Shown here: positions 7,243 to 15,305 of the stretch, piece by piece
Layout: the number at the start of each line of letters is the position of its first letter
Position numbering within the stretch: position 1 is the stretch's first letter
Assembly (NCBI RefSeq): GCF_901875635.1
Contig: NZ_CABFMN010000120.1
Coordinates: 1 to 33,779 of the forward strand
Length of the DNA: 33,779 nt
Direction: 5' to 3'
DNA from: Xylophilus ampelinus
GTDB lineage: Bacteria > Pseudomonadota > Gammaproteobacteria > Burkholderiales > Burkholderiaceae_C
Program-made: the position numbers and the translations under genes
The notes under the pieces: model-generated
Databases searched by the model: none
What the model saw: only the letters and a program-made list of their open reading frames with translations
What the model was told of the DNA's origin: nothing

Positions 7243-8376
7243 TCAGCGCAGGAACTTGCCGTCCTGCGTCACCCGCACCATCTCGATGAAGCGCGAGCCG
7301 GTGTTGCCGGCGCCGGTGAAGTCCACGTCCATGCCCGCCACCCGCATGCGCATCGCCTTGAGCGTGGCGTGCAGGCGCGGCCGCGTCAGGTCGCGGCCGG
7401 TGCGCTTCAGGGCCTCGACCATCACCAGCGCGTTCACGTAGCCCTCGAAGCTCAGGTAACCGACCGGCACCTGCGAGCGCTCGGCCAGCTGGCGGTAGTC
7501 GCGCGCCTGCGCGTCGGCGTCGCTCCAGGGGTAAGGCACCACCTGCGAGATGGCCAGGCCGCTGGTCTGGTTGCCCACCAGCTTGGCCGTCACGTCGCCC
7601 GGCACGATCGACATGCCGTAGAACATGGTGCTGCGCCCGCCCGCGGCGGCCGTGGCCTTCATGACCTCGCCGCCCACGGTGCCGCCCAGGTACATGATCA
7701 CGGCCTGGGCCTTGCTGTCAGCCAGCGCCTTGCCGGCGGCGGCGGCGGTCGAGGCATCGCCCTTCACGGCCACCGAGGTCACGGCCTGCAGCTGGTGTGT
7801 GGCCAGTGCGGCTTCGACCAGCTTCACCACCTCGGCGCCGCCCGGGTTGTCGAGCGCGGCCACCGCGATGCGGTTGACCCCGACGGTCGTCAGGTGCTGC
7901 ACCAGCGCCTGCGCCTCGCGGGCGAAGGTGGCGCGCACGAAATAGGCCGCGCCACCGGCCTTGTCGCGCGCCGAGTCCGAGACGGCGTAGCCCCCCACCA
8001 TGGGGGCGCCGCTCTGCGCCAGCAGCTTTGCGGCCGCGGCCGTGGTGGCCGAGCCGACGCAGCAGAAGAAGGCGAAGGCGCGGTGCTCGCCGAGCAGACG
8101 CTCGTAGTTGGCGACCGCCTTGTCGGGCGAGAGATCGTCGTCCAGCGACACCATCTTCACCTTGCGGCCGTTCACGCCGCCCTGGGCATTCACCGCGTCG
8201 AAGGCCAGTTGCGCGCCCGCCAGCACGACCCGGATCGGCGCACCGAGGGGGCCGTTCAGGATGCCGGTCTGGCCGAGCACGATGTCGCCCTCGCCGGCCG
8301 ACTGGGCCCGCGCTGCACCGGCCCAGGCCAAGCCCGCGCCGGCAACGCCGGCTGCCAGGAAACTTCTGCGCTGCAT
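7243..8376 (-). CDS. LivJ-type ABC transporter substrate-binding protein
   Basis: A 377-residue periplasmic binding protein of the branched-chain amino acid/aromatic family (periplasmic binding protein type I fold). The N-terminus MQRRSFLAAG followed by a hydrophobic stretch and ARAQ resembles a twin-arginine signal, so export may be by Tat. The mature part starts with the typical IVLGQTGILNGPLG. VNAQGGVNGRKVKMVSLDDD and the linker around GNQTSGLAISQVVPYPW follow the family pattern. AGAAGG precedes the ATG. No LivH/M/G/F permease or ATPase genes are adjacent, so it is an orphan receptor in this window. The ligand is unknown. Confidence 0.9.
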   Translation of the reverse strand: MQRRSFLAAGVAGAGLAWAGAARAQSAGEGDIVLGQTGILNGPLGAPIRVVLAGAQLAFDAVNAQGGVNGRKVKMVSLDDDLSPDKAVANYERLLGEHRAFAFFCCVGSATTAAAAKLLAQSGAPMVGGYAVSDSARDKAGGAAYFVRATFAREAQALVQHLTTVGVNRIAVAALDNPGGAEVVKLVEAALATHQLQAVTSVAVKGDASTAAAAGKALADSKAQAVIMYLGGTVGGEVMKATAAAGGRSTMFYGMSIVPGDVTAKLVGNQTSGLAISQVVPYPWSDADAQARDYRQLAERSQVPVGYLSFEGYVNALVMVEALKRTGRDLTRPRLHATLKAMRMRVAGMDVDFTGAGNTGSRFIEMVRVTQDGKFLR

Positions 8377-8397
8377 ACCTTCTCTTTCGCTTATTTA

Positions 8398-8413
8398 CAA
8401 TTGATAACAATTG
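8398..8413. promoter_or_regulatory. CAATTG inverted repeat upstream of the binding-protein gene
   Basis: Two CAATTG hexamers separated by ATAA make a 16-base inverted repeat inside a short AT-rich island, 22 bases before the binding-protein ATG. In this GC-rich DNA such an island usually marks the promoter. The repeat could be an operator. No cognate regulator is adjacent. Confidence 0.4.
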
Positions 8414-8445
8414 GACGCGAGAAGGGGTGTACGTAGGCTTCGGGA

Positions 8446-9927
8446 TTACCCAGGGGTGTGACGGACCGCGTCGGCGGATGTGCGCAATTGCCAGGCAGCA
8501 CACAAGGCCAGGCCGCACAGCGCTGCGAGGATCAGGAAGACTTCGTTGAAGGCCGCCAGCCGGGCCGGGCTCGTGGCGGGGTTGGCCAGCGAGTCGCCAT
8601 GCGCGGCCAGCCGCCATTCGAGCACCACGGCGCACAGGCTCACGCCCGCCGCCCCGCCGAGCTGGCGAAGGAAGCTGATGGCGCTGGCGCCCTGCGGGAT
8701 CAACGGCTTGGCCAGGGGCCGCATCGATCCGAGGTTGAGCGAGGGCAGGATGAAGCCCAGCCCGATGCGTCCCACGACGGCGAAGGCCACCAGCAGCCAC
8801 AGCGTGCTGTGCAGGTCCAGCAGAAGCATCAGCGCGAAGGACGCCGCCAGCAGCGCCAGCCCGATGCTCACCAGCAGCCAGGTCGGCTGGCGGTCGGCCA
8901 GCCGGCCCACGCCGGCGATGGTGAAAGCCAGCACGATGCCGGCCGGCAGCATGATGGTCCCCACGTGCGAGGCCGAGAGGTGCAAGGCCACCTGCATGTA
9001 CACCGGCAGCAGGTAGGTCGAGCCGAAGAGCGCGGTGCCGTAGATGAAGGCCACCACGCTGCCCATCGCAAACTGGCGGTATCCGAAGAGCGCCATGTTC
9101 ATGAGCGGCGCCCCGCCCGCCGCGGCCATGCGGCGCTGCAAGCCGATGAAAGCCGCCAGCGCCGCCGCTGCCAGCACCAGCAGCATGGCGGCCTGCAGCG
9201 GCGCGTCGCCGCGCAGCTCGACCAGGCCATTGAGCAGGCACAGCGTGCCGACAGTGGCGATCAGCATGCCGCGCCAGTCCAGCTGCTGCCCGCGCGCCGC
9301 GGTCGCACCGCCCGGCGCCGTGACGGGCACGAACTTCCACGACAGCCACAGCGACGCGAGGCAGAAGGGCACCACCATGAAGAAGATCGAGCGCCAGCCG
9401 AACAGGTCGACCAGCACGCCGCCGATGCTCGGCCCGATGGCCGGCGCCAGCACCACGCCCATGCCGAAGATGCCGCTCGCGCGGCCCTGCTCGTGCGGCT
9501 CGAAGGCGCGCAGGATGATGATGGCCGGGATGGGCTGCACCACGCCCGCGGCCAGCCCCTCGGCGACGCGCGCCACCAGCACCAGCGAGAAGTTGTCGGC
9601 CAGACCACCGAGCAGCCCGCCGGCCAGCAGCAGCACCATCGTGCCCGAGTAGGTGCGCCGGTAACCGAAGCGTGACAGCAGCCACGGCGTGGTGAGCATC
9701 GACACCGTCATCGCCACCATGAAGCCCGAGCTCACCCACTGCGCGCGCTCCTGGCCGAGGTGGAAGTGCTGGCTCATGCCCGGGATGGCCACGTTCACGA
9801 TCGTCGAGGACATGATCGACGCCATCACGCCCACCATCACCGAGATCAGCAGCAGCCAGCGGTAGCGCTCGCCGTAGCGCTCGCGCAGGGTTTGGAGCGG
9901 GGCCTGGGCGTGGTGCGGGTCGGTCAT
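8446..9927 (-). CDS. DHA2-family MFS multidrug/proton antiporter
   Basis: A 493-residue inner-membrane transporter with about 14 hydrophobic segments, the DHA2 (EmrB/QacA) arrangement. Marks include the first-helix region VGVMASIMSSTIVNVAIPGM (typical DHA2 motif D1), QWVSSGFMVAMTVSMLTTPWL, motif A-like SRFGYRRTY, and motif C GMGVVLAPAIGPSIGGVLVD in helix 5. There is no EmrA-type membrane-fusion partner nearby, so it may export across the inner membrane only. It is the upstream gene of a leftward set and divergent from the metallopeptidase. The substrate is unknown. Confidence 0.92.
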   Translation of the reverse strand: MTDPHHAQAPLQTLRERYGERYRWLLLISVMVGVMASIMSSTIVNVAIPGMSQHFHLGQERAQWVSSGFMVAMTVSMLTTPWLLSRFGYRRTYSGTMVLLLAGGLLGGLADNFSLVLVARVAEGLAAGVVQPIPAIIILRAFEPHEQGRASGIFGMGVVLAPAIGPSIGGVLVDLFGWRSIFFMVVPFCLASLWLSWKFVPVTAPGGATAARGQQLDWRGMLIATVGTLCLLNGLVELRGDAPLQAAMLLVLAAAALAAFIGLQRRMAAAGGAPLMNMALFGYRQFAMGSVVAFIYGTALFGSTYLLPVYMQVALHLSASHVGTIMLPAGIVLAFTIAGVGRLADRQPTWLLVSIGLALLAASFALMLLLDLHSTLWLLVAFAVVGRIGLGFILPSLNLGSMRPLAKPLIPQGASAISFLRQLGGAAGVSLCAVVLEWRLAAHGDSLANPATSPARLAAFNEVFLILAALCGLALCAAWQLRTSADAVRHTPG

Positions 9928-10086
9928 CGTGGCGGGGAGGCGGTCCTACAAGGATATCGGGCTTCATCGCGGCGGGGCGCGCGGCGGCGACGTCCACAAT
10001 GCGCCACGCATCGCTGCCGCACGCGCAGTCCACACCGCGCCGCTGCCTCGGACAACGTCTACACAACATCTAGGGAATCCCTCACC
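9928..10086. promoter_or_regulatory. Divergent intergenic region, MFS / metallopeptidase
   Basis: 159 bases between divergent starts, which must carry both promoters. A CACAAT hexamer near 9996 and an AGGGA ribosome-binding site before the metallopeptidase ATG are visible. I see no convincing operator. Confidence 0.35.
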
Positions 10087-11451
10087 ATGAACGCCTCCTC
10101 CGACCCGGCCGATGCCGCGGCCGCGCCCACGCTCGCCGAAGAACTCAGTGCCCCGACCGTCACCCGCGCGTATGTCTGCCAGTGCGGACGCCCGGTCTAC
10201 CTCGGCAACAGCCGCTGCCTGGCCTGCGGCACGCCCCTGGGTTACGTGATCGAGCGGCTGGGCGTCATGCCGCTCGCGCCGGCGCCGGCCGCCGGTGCCG
10301 ATGCCAACGCAGACGCTGCCACTGACGCCCCGGCCGACGAGACCTGGACCGTCTTCGGCGACACCCGGGGCCCGCGGTACCGGCGATGCGCCAACTTCAC
10401 CACGGCCGCCGGCTGCAACTGGATGGTGCCGTTGCTGCCCGAGGCTGGCGGCACCGGCGACCATGCGGCCGACCTGGCCGAGGGCTTCTGCCTCGCCTGC
10501 AGCACGACCCGCACCATCCCCGACCTCACGGTGGAGGGCAACGACGTGCTGTGGCGCAAGCTGGAAATGGCCAAGCGCCGCCTGATCTCGCAACTGCTCG
10601 CACTCGGCCTGCCGGTGCATACGCGCTTTTCCGATCCGGCCCACGGCATGACCTTCGACTTCCTCAGCAGCGTGCCCGGCCAGCACCATGTGATGACGGG
10701 GCACCAGAACGGCGTGGTGACGCTGAACGCCGAGGAGGCCGAGGACGCCGTGCGCGAGCGCATCCGCGCCGAGATGCGCGAGCCCTACCGCACGCTGGTG
10801 GGCCACTTCCGGCACGAGATCGGCCACTTCTACTGGGACATCCTCATCCAGGGCTCGCCCTGGCTCGAGGGCTTCCGCCAGCTCTTCGGCGACGAGACCA
10901 TCGATTACGCCGCCGCGCTCAAGACCCACTACGAGAATGGCCCCCAGCCCGACTGGGCGCTGCGCTACGTCACCAGCTACGCCAGCACGCACCCCTGGGA
11001 GGACTGGGCCGAGACCTGGGCCCACTACCTGCACATGGCCGACACGGCCGACACGGCGCTGAGCTTCGGCATCGACGCCGCCAACGTCGAGCTGACCAGC
11101 GACCTCTTCGAGCCGGCCGACTTGTGGCAGCCCGAGCATCCCGACGCCGCCAAGTTCCTGGACTTCCTCAACGGCTGGGTGCGCCTGACCAACGTGCTCA
11201 ACGAGCTCTCGCGCAGCATGGGCCAACCCGACTTCTACCCCTTCGTGCTGCCGCGCGCCGCGGTGGGAAAGCTGCAGTTCATCCACCAGGTGGTGACGCA
11301 GCAGCGGGAAGGTCCGCAGGAAACCCCGCCCGCCCCCGCGGAGCCGCCCAAGGCGGACGAGGGCGCACCCGACGCGCAGGCGCCGGCGGCATCGACCGAC
11401 GACACCGCAGCGCCGCCGCAGGAAGGCGCGCTGTCGCCGCTGACGGCCTGA
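10087..11451 (+). CDS. Zinc-ribbon plus gluzincin-type metallopeptidase (PF10005/PF15887-like)
   Basis: A 454-residue soluble protein. The N-terminus carries Cys pairs C31/C33 and C44/C47 (CQC, CLAC) and a second set C101, C110, C135, C138, forming one or two zinc ribbons. The catalytic domain shows HEIGH at 243-247 and a likely third ligand Glu309 in WAETWAHYLH. This is the architecture of the putative zinc-binding metallo-peptidase family found widely in proteobacteria. The C-terminal 50 residues are a Pro/Ala/Glu-rich tail, probably disordered. No signal peptide is present. The ATG at 10087 gives a start just before the Cys motifs and has AGGGA upstream. It is monocistronic. Its biological substrate is not established. 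Confidence 0.88.
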   Translation: MNASSDPADAAAAPTLAEELSAPTVTRAYVCQCGRPVYLGNSRCLACGTPLGYVIERLGVMPLAPAPAAGADANADAATDAPADETWTVFGDTRGPRYRRCANFTTAAGCNWMVPLLPEAGGTGDHAADLAEGFCLACSTTRTIPDLTVEGNDVLWRKLEMAKRRLISQLLALGLPVHTRFSDPAHGMTFDFLSSVPGQHHVMTGHQNGVVTLNAEEAEDAVRERIRAEMREPYRTLVGHFRHEIGHFYWDILIQGSPWLEGFRQLFGDETIDYAAALKTHYENGPQPDWALRYVTSYASTHPWEDWAETWAHYLHMADTADTALSFGIDAANVELTSDLFEPADLWQPEHPDAAKFLDFLNGWVRLTNVLNELSRSMGQPDFYPFVLPRAAVGKLQFIHQVVTQQREGPQETPPAPAEPPKADEGAPDAQAPAASTDDTAAPPQEGALSPLTA

Positions 11452-11469
11452 GCCGCGTCGCCGCCGGCT

Positions 11470-12732
11470 TCAGCCGGGCGTGAAGTCGGCCAGCCGGCGC
11501 GGCACCGGCGTGTTGCGCAGCGTGGCGTAGGCGGGCAATCCGCCCTGGTACGCAGGGTAGTCCTCGCCCTCGATCAGCGGCCGCAGGTAGCGTTTGGCGG
11601 CCTCGGTGATGCCATAGCCGTCCTCGGTGATGAACTCGCGCGGCATCTTGCGTTCGGTGTTCGCCACCTGGGCCAGCGGCGCGGTGCCGATGCGCCAGGC
11701 ATAGGGTGCATCGGCGGTGCGCTCGATGGTGGGCATCACCGCGTTCTCGCCGTCCAGCGCGAGTTCGACGGCGCGCCGGCCCACGGCGTAGGCTTGCTCG
11801 ACGTCGGTGCGCGAGGCGATGTGCCGCGCCGCGCGCTGCAGGTAGTCGGCCACCGCCCAGTGGAACTTGTGGCCGAGTGCCTCCTTCACCATCTGCGCCA
11901 CCACCGGCGCGGCGCCGCCGAGCTGCGCGTGGCCGAAGGCGTCGCGCACGCCCTGCTCGGCGAGGAAGGTGCCGTCGGGATGGTGGCAGCCTTCCGAAAC
12001 CACCACCGTGCAGTAGCCGTGAGCTTTCACCAGCGCATCGACGCGCGCGAGGAAGCGTTCGCGGTCGAAGTCGATCTCGGGGAACAGCACCACCACCGGG
12101 ATGCCGTGGTCGGCCACCAGGCCGCCCGCGGCCGCGATCCAGCCCGCATGCCGGCCCATCACCTCCAGCACGAAGACCTTGGTCGAGGTCGCGGCCATCG
12201 AACGCACGTCGAAGGAAGCCTCCAGCGTCGACACCGCGATGTACTTGGCCACCGAGCCGAAGCCGGGGCAGCAGTCGGTCAGCGGGAGGTCGTTGTCGAT
12301 GGTCTTGGGCACGTGGATGGCCGCGAGCGGGTAGCCCATCGATTCGGACAGCTGGCTGATCTTGAAGCAGGTGTCGGCCGAGTCGCCGCCGCCGTTGTAG
12401 AAGAAGTAGCCGATGCCGTGGGCGCGAAACACCTCGATGAGGCGCTCGTACTCGCGCCGGTTCTTCTCCAGCGACTTGAGCTTGTAGCGGCAGGAGCCGA
12501 AGGCGCCCGCCGGCGTGAAGCGCAGGGCGGCGATCGCCTCGGCCGGCTCGTCGGCGGTGTCGATCAGGTCCTCGGTCAGCGCGCCCAGGATGCCGTTGCG
12601 GCCGGCGTAGACGGTGCCGATGCGGCCCGGGTGGCGCCGCGCGGTCTCGATCACGCCGCAGGCCGAGGCGTTGATGACGGCGGTCACGCCGCCGGACTGG
12701 GCGTAGAAGGCGTTGGTCTTGGAAGTGGTCAT
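11470..12732 (-). CDS. 6-phosphofructokinase, probably pyrophosphate-dependent
   Basis: A 420-residue PfkA-superfamily enzyme that phosphorylates fructose 6-phosphate. The start region AQSGGVTAVINAS and the PKTIDND (142-148) and MGRHAGW (192-198) motifs are diagnostic. In ATP enzymes the nucleotide loop reads GGDGS. Here it reads GGGDS (114-118), with an acidic residue where ATP enzymes have Gly, plus Lys in PKTIDND. Both are associated with pyrophosphate as donor, allowing a reversible reaction. The Asp just before that position is Gly, which is less usual. Its ATG overlaps the stop of the CWC gene by 4 bases. It converges with the metallopeptidase with 18 bases between stops. Donor specificity is inferred, not shown. 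Confidence 0.9.
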   Translation of the reverse strand: MTTSKTNAFYAQSGGVTAVINASACGVIETARRHPGRIGTVYAGRNGILGALTEDLIDTADEPAEAIAALRFTPAGAFGSCRYKLKSLEKNRREYERLIEVFRAHGIGYFFYNGGGDSADTCFKISQLSESMGYPLAAIHVPKTIDNDLPLTDCCPGFGSVAKYIAVSTLEASFDVRSMAATSTKVFVLEVMGRHAGWIAAAGGLVADHGIPVVVLFPEIDFDRERFLARVDALVKAHGYCTVVVSEGCHHPDGTFLAEQGVRDAFGHAQLGGAAPVVAQMVKEALGHKFHWAVADYLQRAARHIASRTDVEQAYAVGRRAVELALDGENAVMPTIERTADAPYAWRIGTAPLAQVANTERKMPREFITEDGYGITEAAKRYLRPLIEGEDYPAYQGGLPAYATLRNTPVPRRLADFTPG

Positions 12733-12983
12733 GGCAGGGCGTGGGTGGAAGACGCCGACGCCGCGGCGGCAGCGCAGCGGGCGCAGATGCAGGCGCGTCC
12801 GCGCGCGGCCTCGGGCACCGCGTCGCGCAGGGTGGGCGGGAACCCGGCCGTCATGCACCAGCAGGGCGGCTGCGGCTGGCCGGTGGCGCGTGCGAGCTCT
12901 TCGGCACAAGCGTTGCCCTGGCCGCACAGCGGGCAGCGCGTGGGGTCGATGGCGGGAGCGGCGGCGCGCGGCGGGGTGGGCAT
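12729..12983 (-). CDS. Cysteine-rich CWC family protein
   Basis: An 84-residue small protein with eight Cys: C17PLC20, C26, C41WC43, C65IC67 and C70. The CWC signature and the ARGRACIC-ARC ending are those of the cysteine-rich CWC family, probably a small zinc-binding protein. The function is unknown. I use the ATG at 12983. A TTG at 13013 would extend it ten residues into repeat copy B, which makes the longer form unlikely. It is immediately upstream of, and overlaps, the phosphofructokinase gene, so the two should be translated together. Confidence 0.8.
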   Translation of the reverse strand: MPTPPRAAAPAIDPTRCPLCGQGNACAEELARATGQPQPPCWCMTAGFPPTLRDAVPEAARGRACICARCAAAAASASSTHALP

Positions 12984-13007
12984 GGCCCGATTCTGCGGCC
13001 CGCAGGC

Positions 13008-13070
13008 TTTCAAGCCAAATCGGGCTGCAGCGCCCGCCAGTCGGGCGTGAGCAGCTATGAAATCAGGAGC
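13008..13070 (+). repeat. Dispersed 60-bp element, copy B
   Basis: Order: TTTCAAGCCAAAT, CGGGCTGCAGCGCCCG, then a partly decayed palindrome starting AGCTATGAAATC. The palindrome end lies 12 bases past the stop of the leftward enoyl-CoA hydratase gene. Reading from that gene, CGGGC/GCCCG (13021-13036) makes a 5-bp hairpin followed by ATTTGG, a weak terminator. The other end reaches the CWC gene promoter area. Confidence 0.75.
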
Positions 13071-13082
13071 AAACGGTGCTGT

Positions 13083-13877
13083 TCAGCGGCCCGGGAACAC
13101 CGGCGCGCGCTTGCCCAGGAAGGCCGCCACGCCCTCGTTGAAGGCCGGCCCGCCCACGAGCTGGCGTTGGCGCTCGCTCTCGTAGTGCAGTTGCTCGTCC
13201 AGGGAGTGGCGTTCTGCATTGGCGAAGGCGGCGCGCGCCTCGGCCACCGCATGGGCCGGCAGCGCCGCGAGCTTGCGCGCGGTGCGGTGCGCTTCGAGCG
13301 TGAGCATGTCGTCCGGCACCGCGGCCCAGATCAGGCCCCACTGCGCGGCGCGCTCGGCATCGAGCTTCTCGTCGAGCAGCGCCAGCCCCATCGCGCGCGC
13401 CGGCCCCACCAGGCGCGGCACGAACCAGGTGCAGCCCAGGTCGGGCACGATGCCCAGCTTGGGCAGGAAGGGCAGGTAGAAGTAGGCGCTGCGCGCGGCC
13501 ACCACCACGTCGGCCGCCAAGGCGAGGCCCACGCCGGCGCCGGCCGCCGGCCCGTTGACGGCGCTGACCACCGGCACCGGCATGGCGCGGATCGCGGTGA
13601 TGAGCGGGTTGCTCAGCGACTGCATCCACGCGGCAGTGTCGTCGCCCAGCGTCTTGCCCGCCGCCGGCTCGCGCATCGCGCTCAGGTCGGCGCCCACGCA
13701 GAAGGCCTTGCCCGCGCCGGTGATCACCACGGCACGCACTGCGCGGTCCTCGGCGGCGCGCGCCAGCGCGTCGCGCAGGTCTTCCTGCAGCGGCTTGGCG
13801 ATCGGGTTGAGCTTGGCGGGCAGGTTGAGCGTGAGGGTGGCGACGGCGTCGTCGACCTCGTAGAGCACGTGATCCAT
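13083..13877 (-). CDS. Enoyl-CoA hydratase/isomerase (crotonase) family protein
   Basis: A 264-residue crotonase-fold enzyme acting on acyl-CoA thioesters. The oxyanion hole is formed by FCVGADLSAM (59-68) and NGPAAGAGVGLALAAD (108-123). The catalytic region reads LPFLPKLGIVPDLGCTW. The first catalytic Glu of true hydratases is replaced (Phe in LPFLP) and the second position is Asp146, the pattern of PaaG-like isomerases, so an isomerase role is as likely as hydration. The C-terminus (LGKRAPVFPGR) is typical. The ATG at 13877 starts MDHVLYEVDD. It lies 56 bases downstream of the DUF2917 gene, with a hairpin in the gap. Pathway unknown. Confidence 0.9.
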   Translation of the reverse strand: MDHVLYEVDDAVATLTLNLPAKLNPIAKPLQEDLRDALARAAEDRAVRAVVITGAGKAFCVGADLSAMREPAAGKTLGDDTAAWMQSLSNPLITAIRAMPVPVVSAVNGPAAGAGVGLALAADVVVAARSAYFYLPFLPKLGIVPDLGCTWFVPRLVGPARAMGLALLDEKLDAERAAQWGLIWAAVPDDMLTLEAHRTARKLAALPAHAVAEARAAFANAERHSLDEQLHYESERQRQLVGGPAFNEGVAAFLGKRAPVFPGR

Positions 13878-13884
13878 GGGGCGT

Positions 13885-13926
13885 TCCGGCAGCAGGGCAA
13901 AGCAACGATCGTTTGCTGCCGCCGGA
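13885..13926 (-). promoter_or_regulatory. Hairpin covering the ribosome-binding region of the crotonase gene
   Basis: On the minus strand a 10-bp stem with a 3-base bulge pairs TCCGGCGGCAGCA (13926-13914) with TGCTGCCGGA (13894-13885). The loop contains the palindrome AACGATCGTT. The 3' arm includes GGA, the only Shine-Dalgarno-like sequence before the crotonase ATG at 13877. This could reduce its translation or be a processing site. Confidence 0.4.
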
Positions 13927-13933
13927 CCCAGGG

Positions 13934-14263
13934 TCAAGCCGGGGACAACCCGTGCGTCACGAGTCGCCCAAGCGACCGGGTCGCCACGGGCGCGTCGGCA
14001 CCGCCCGGCGGCCAGGCGGCGGGCCGCGCATGCGTCACCGCGATCGACGACGGCCCCAGTGCCGACACCAGCGCGCGCCGGTGCACGTCGCCCACGTAGC
14101 GCTGGCCGCGCTCGAGCACGATGTCGCGCGGGTCGTGGTCCAGCGTCACCCACAGCGTGCCGCTGCGGCATTCGATGCCGATGCCGGCGGCATCGGGCAG
14201 GGTCAGGACGGTGCGGGCCGGCAGGTCCATCTGAAAGCCGGCGTCGGAAGCGGTACGGGCCAT
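13934..14263 (-). CDS. DUF2917 family protein
   Basis: A 109-residue protein of the DUF2917 family, common beside LysR genes in beta-proteobacteria. Its core is a beta-rich, cupin-like stretch: Leu/Pro-rich strand, then GIECRSGTLWVTLDHDPRDIVLERGQRY. I place the start at the ATG at 14263 because AAGGAG lies six bases upstream. An ATG at 14284 would place that site inside the coding region. It is divergent from the LysR gene at 14345, the usual arrangement for this family, and so is a likely target of it. No enzymatic role is known. Confidence 0.8.
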   Translation of the reverse strand: MARTASDAGFQMDLPARTVLTLPDAAGIGIECRSGTLWVTLDHDPRDIVLERGQRYVGDVHRRALVSALGPSSIAVTHARPAAWPPGGADAPVATRSLGRLVTHGLSPA

Positions 14264-14344
14264 GAGAGGCTCCTTGGTATTCATCGATGGAATGAATATA
14301 GTGACGCGCTCCTGCTCCTGGGTTGGCCGTTAGGAACTCGTCGC

Positions 14345-15286
14345 ATGCATCCAGAGAATGCCAAATCCGCTTTCCGTCCAGCCGTCGAACTGCCGCCGCT
14401 GGACCTGCTGCGCAGCTTCGAGGCCGCAGCGCGCACGCTGAGCTTCACGCGCGCCGCCGACGAACTGGCCCTCACCCAATCGGCCGTCAGCCGCCAAATC
14501 CAGCAACTGGAAGCCAGCCTGGGTGTGCTGCTGTTCGAGCGCCGCCATCGCGCCCTCGCGCTGACGGAAGCCGGCCTGGTGATGCAGCGGGCCGTGAGCG
14601 ACAGCCTGGAGCGCCTGCGCGATGCCACCGCACGGGTGCGCAGCGCACCCGCGGTGCGTCAGGTGGCGTTGACCTGCACGCCCGGCTTCGCGTCGCTGTG
14701 GCTCATCCCGCGCCTCACGCGCTTCACGGCCGCACACCCGCAGGTGGATGTGCGCGTGTCGGCCACGCTCGACGTGCTCGACCTCGAGCGCGCGCGGCTC
14801 GACCTGGCGGTGCGCTTCGTGCGCATCGAGCAGGGTCTGGCGTTGGGCCGTGGACCCGCACTGTTCGAAGAGGCGGTGATGCCGCTGTGTGCGCCCTCGG
14901 TGGCACAGGTGCTGCACGCGCCGGCCGACCTCGCCGGCCAGGCGCTGCTCACCATCGACAACCACAAGCAGGGCGACGCCGCGACCATGGACTGGGATCC
15001 CTGGCTGCGGCTCATGGGTGTGGGCGAGCTCCACATGAAAAGCACGCTGCGCTTCTCGCACTACACCGATGCCGTGGCCGCCGCGGTGGCGGGGCAGGGC
15101 GTCGTGATCGGCCGGCTGCCGCTGCTGCAGGACCTGGTGCGCGACGGCCGGCTGGTGTCGCCCTTCGGCGACGGCGCCTCGTCGCAGCGCGGGCAGTTCG
15201 TCGAACTGTCGCGGCGCGGCGAGCGCAATCCCGACGCCCTGGACTTCGTGCGCTGGCTGCGCGCCGAAGCCGAGCGCGCCCGCTAG
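14345..15286 (+). CDS. LysR-family transcriptional regulator (GcvA-like)
   Basis: A 313-residue regulator. The winged helix-turn-helix occupies about residues 18-78 (LRSFEAAARTLSFTRAADELALTQSAVSRQIQQLE). The C-terminal periplasmic-binding-protein-like domain starts near residue 100 (VALTCTPGFASLWLIPRL), a phrase typical of the GcvA-like branch. The ATG at 14345 gives a short leader before the HTH. It is divergent from the DUF2917 gene across an 80-base gap that should hold the operator. The effector is unknown. The gene ends 19 bases from the convergent fasciclin gene. Confidence 0.92.
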   Translation: MHPENAKSAFRPAVELPPLDLLRSFEAAARTLSFTRAADELALTQSAVSRQIQQLEASLGVLLFERRHRALALTEAGLVMQRAVSDSLERLRDATARVRSAPAVRQVALTCTPGFASLWLIPRLTRFTAAHPQVDVRVSATLDVLDLERARLDLAVRFVRIEQGLALGRGPALFEEAVMPLCAPSVAQVLHAPADLAGQALLTIDNHKQGDAATMDWDPWLRLMGVGELHMKSTLRFSHYTDAVAAAVAGQGVVIGRLPLLQDLVRDGRLVSPFGDGASSQRGQFVELSRRGERNPDALDFVRWLRAEAERAR

Positions 15287-15305
15287 GCGCCGGCGGCGGC
15301 GCCGA

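Noticed and set aside
13083..14171. Longer crotonase reading up to 14171
   Set aside because: The extra N-terminus is Arg/Ala-rich, overlaps the DUF2917 gene and lacks family similarity. The family start is at 13877.
15287..15305. GC-rich inverted repeat between LysR and fasciclin stops
   Set aside because: GCGCCG/CGGCGC symmetry is expected by chance at this base composition and no T-tract follows.
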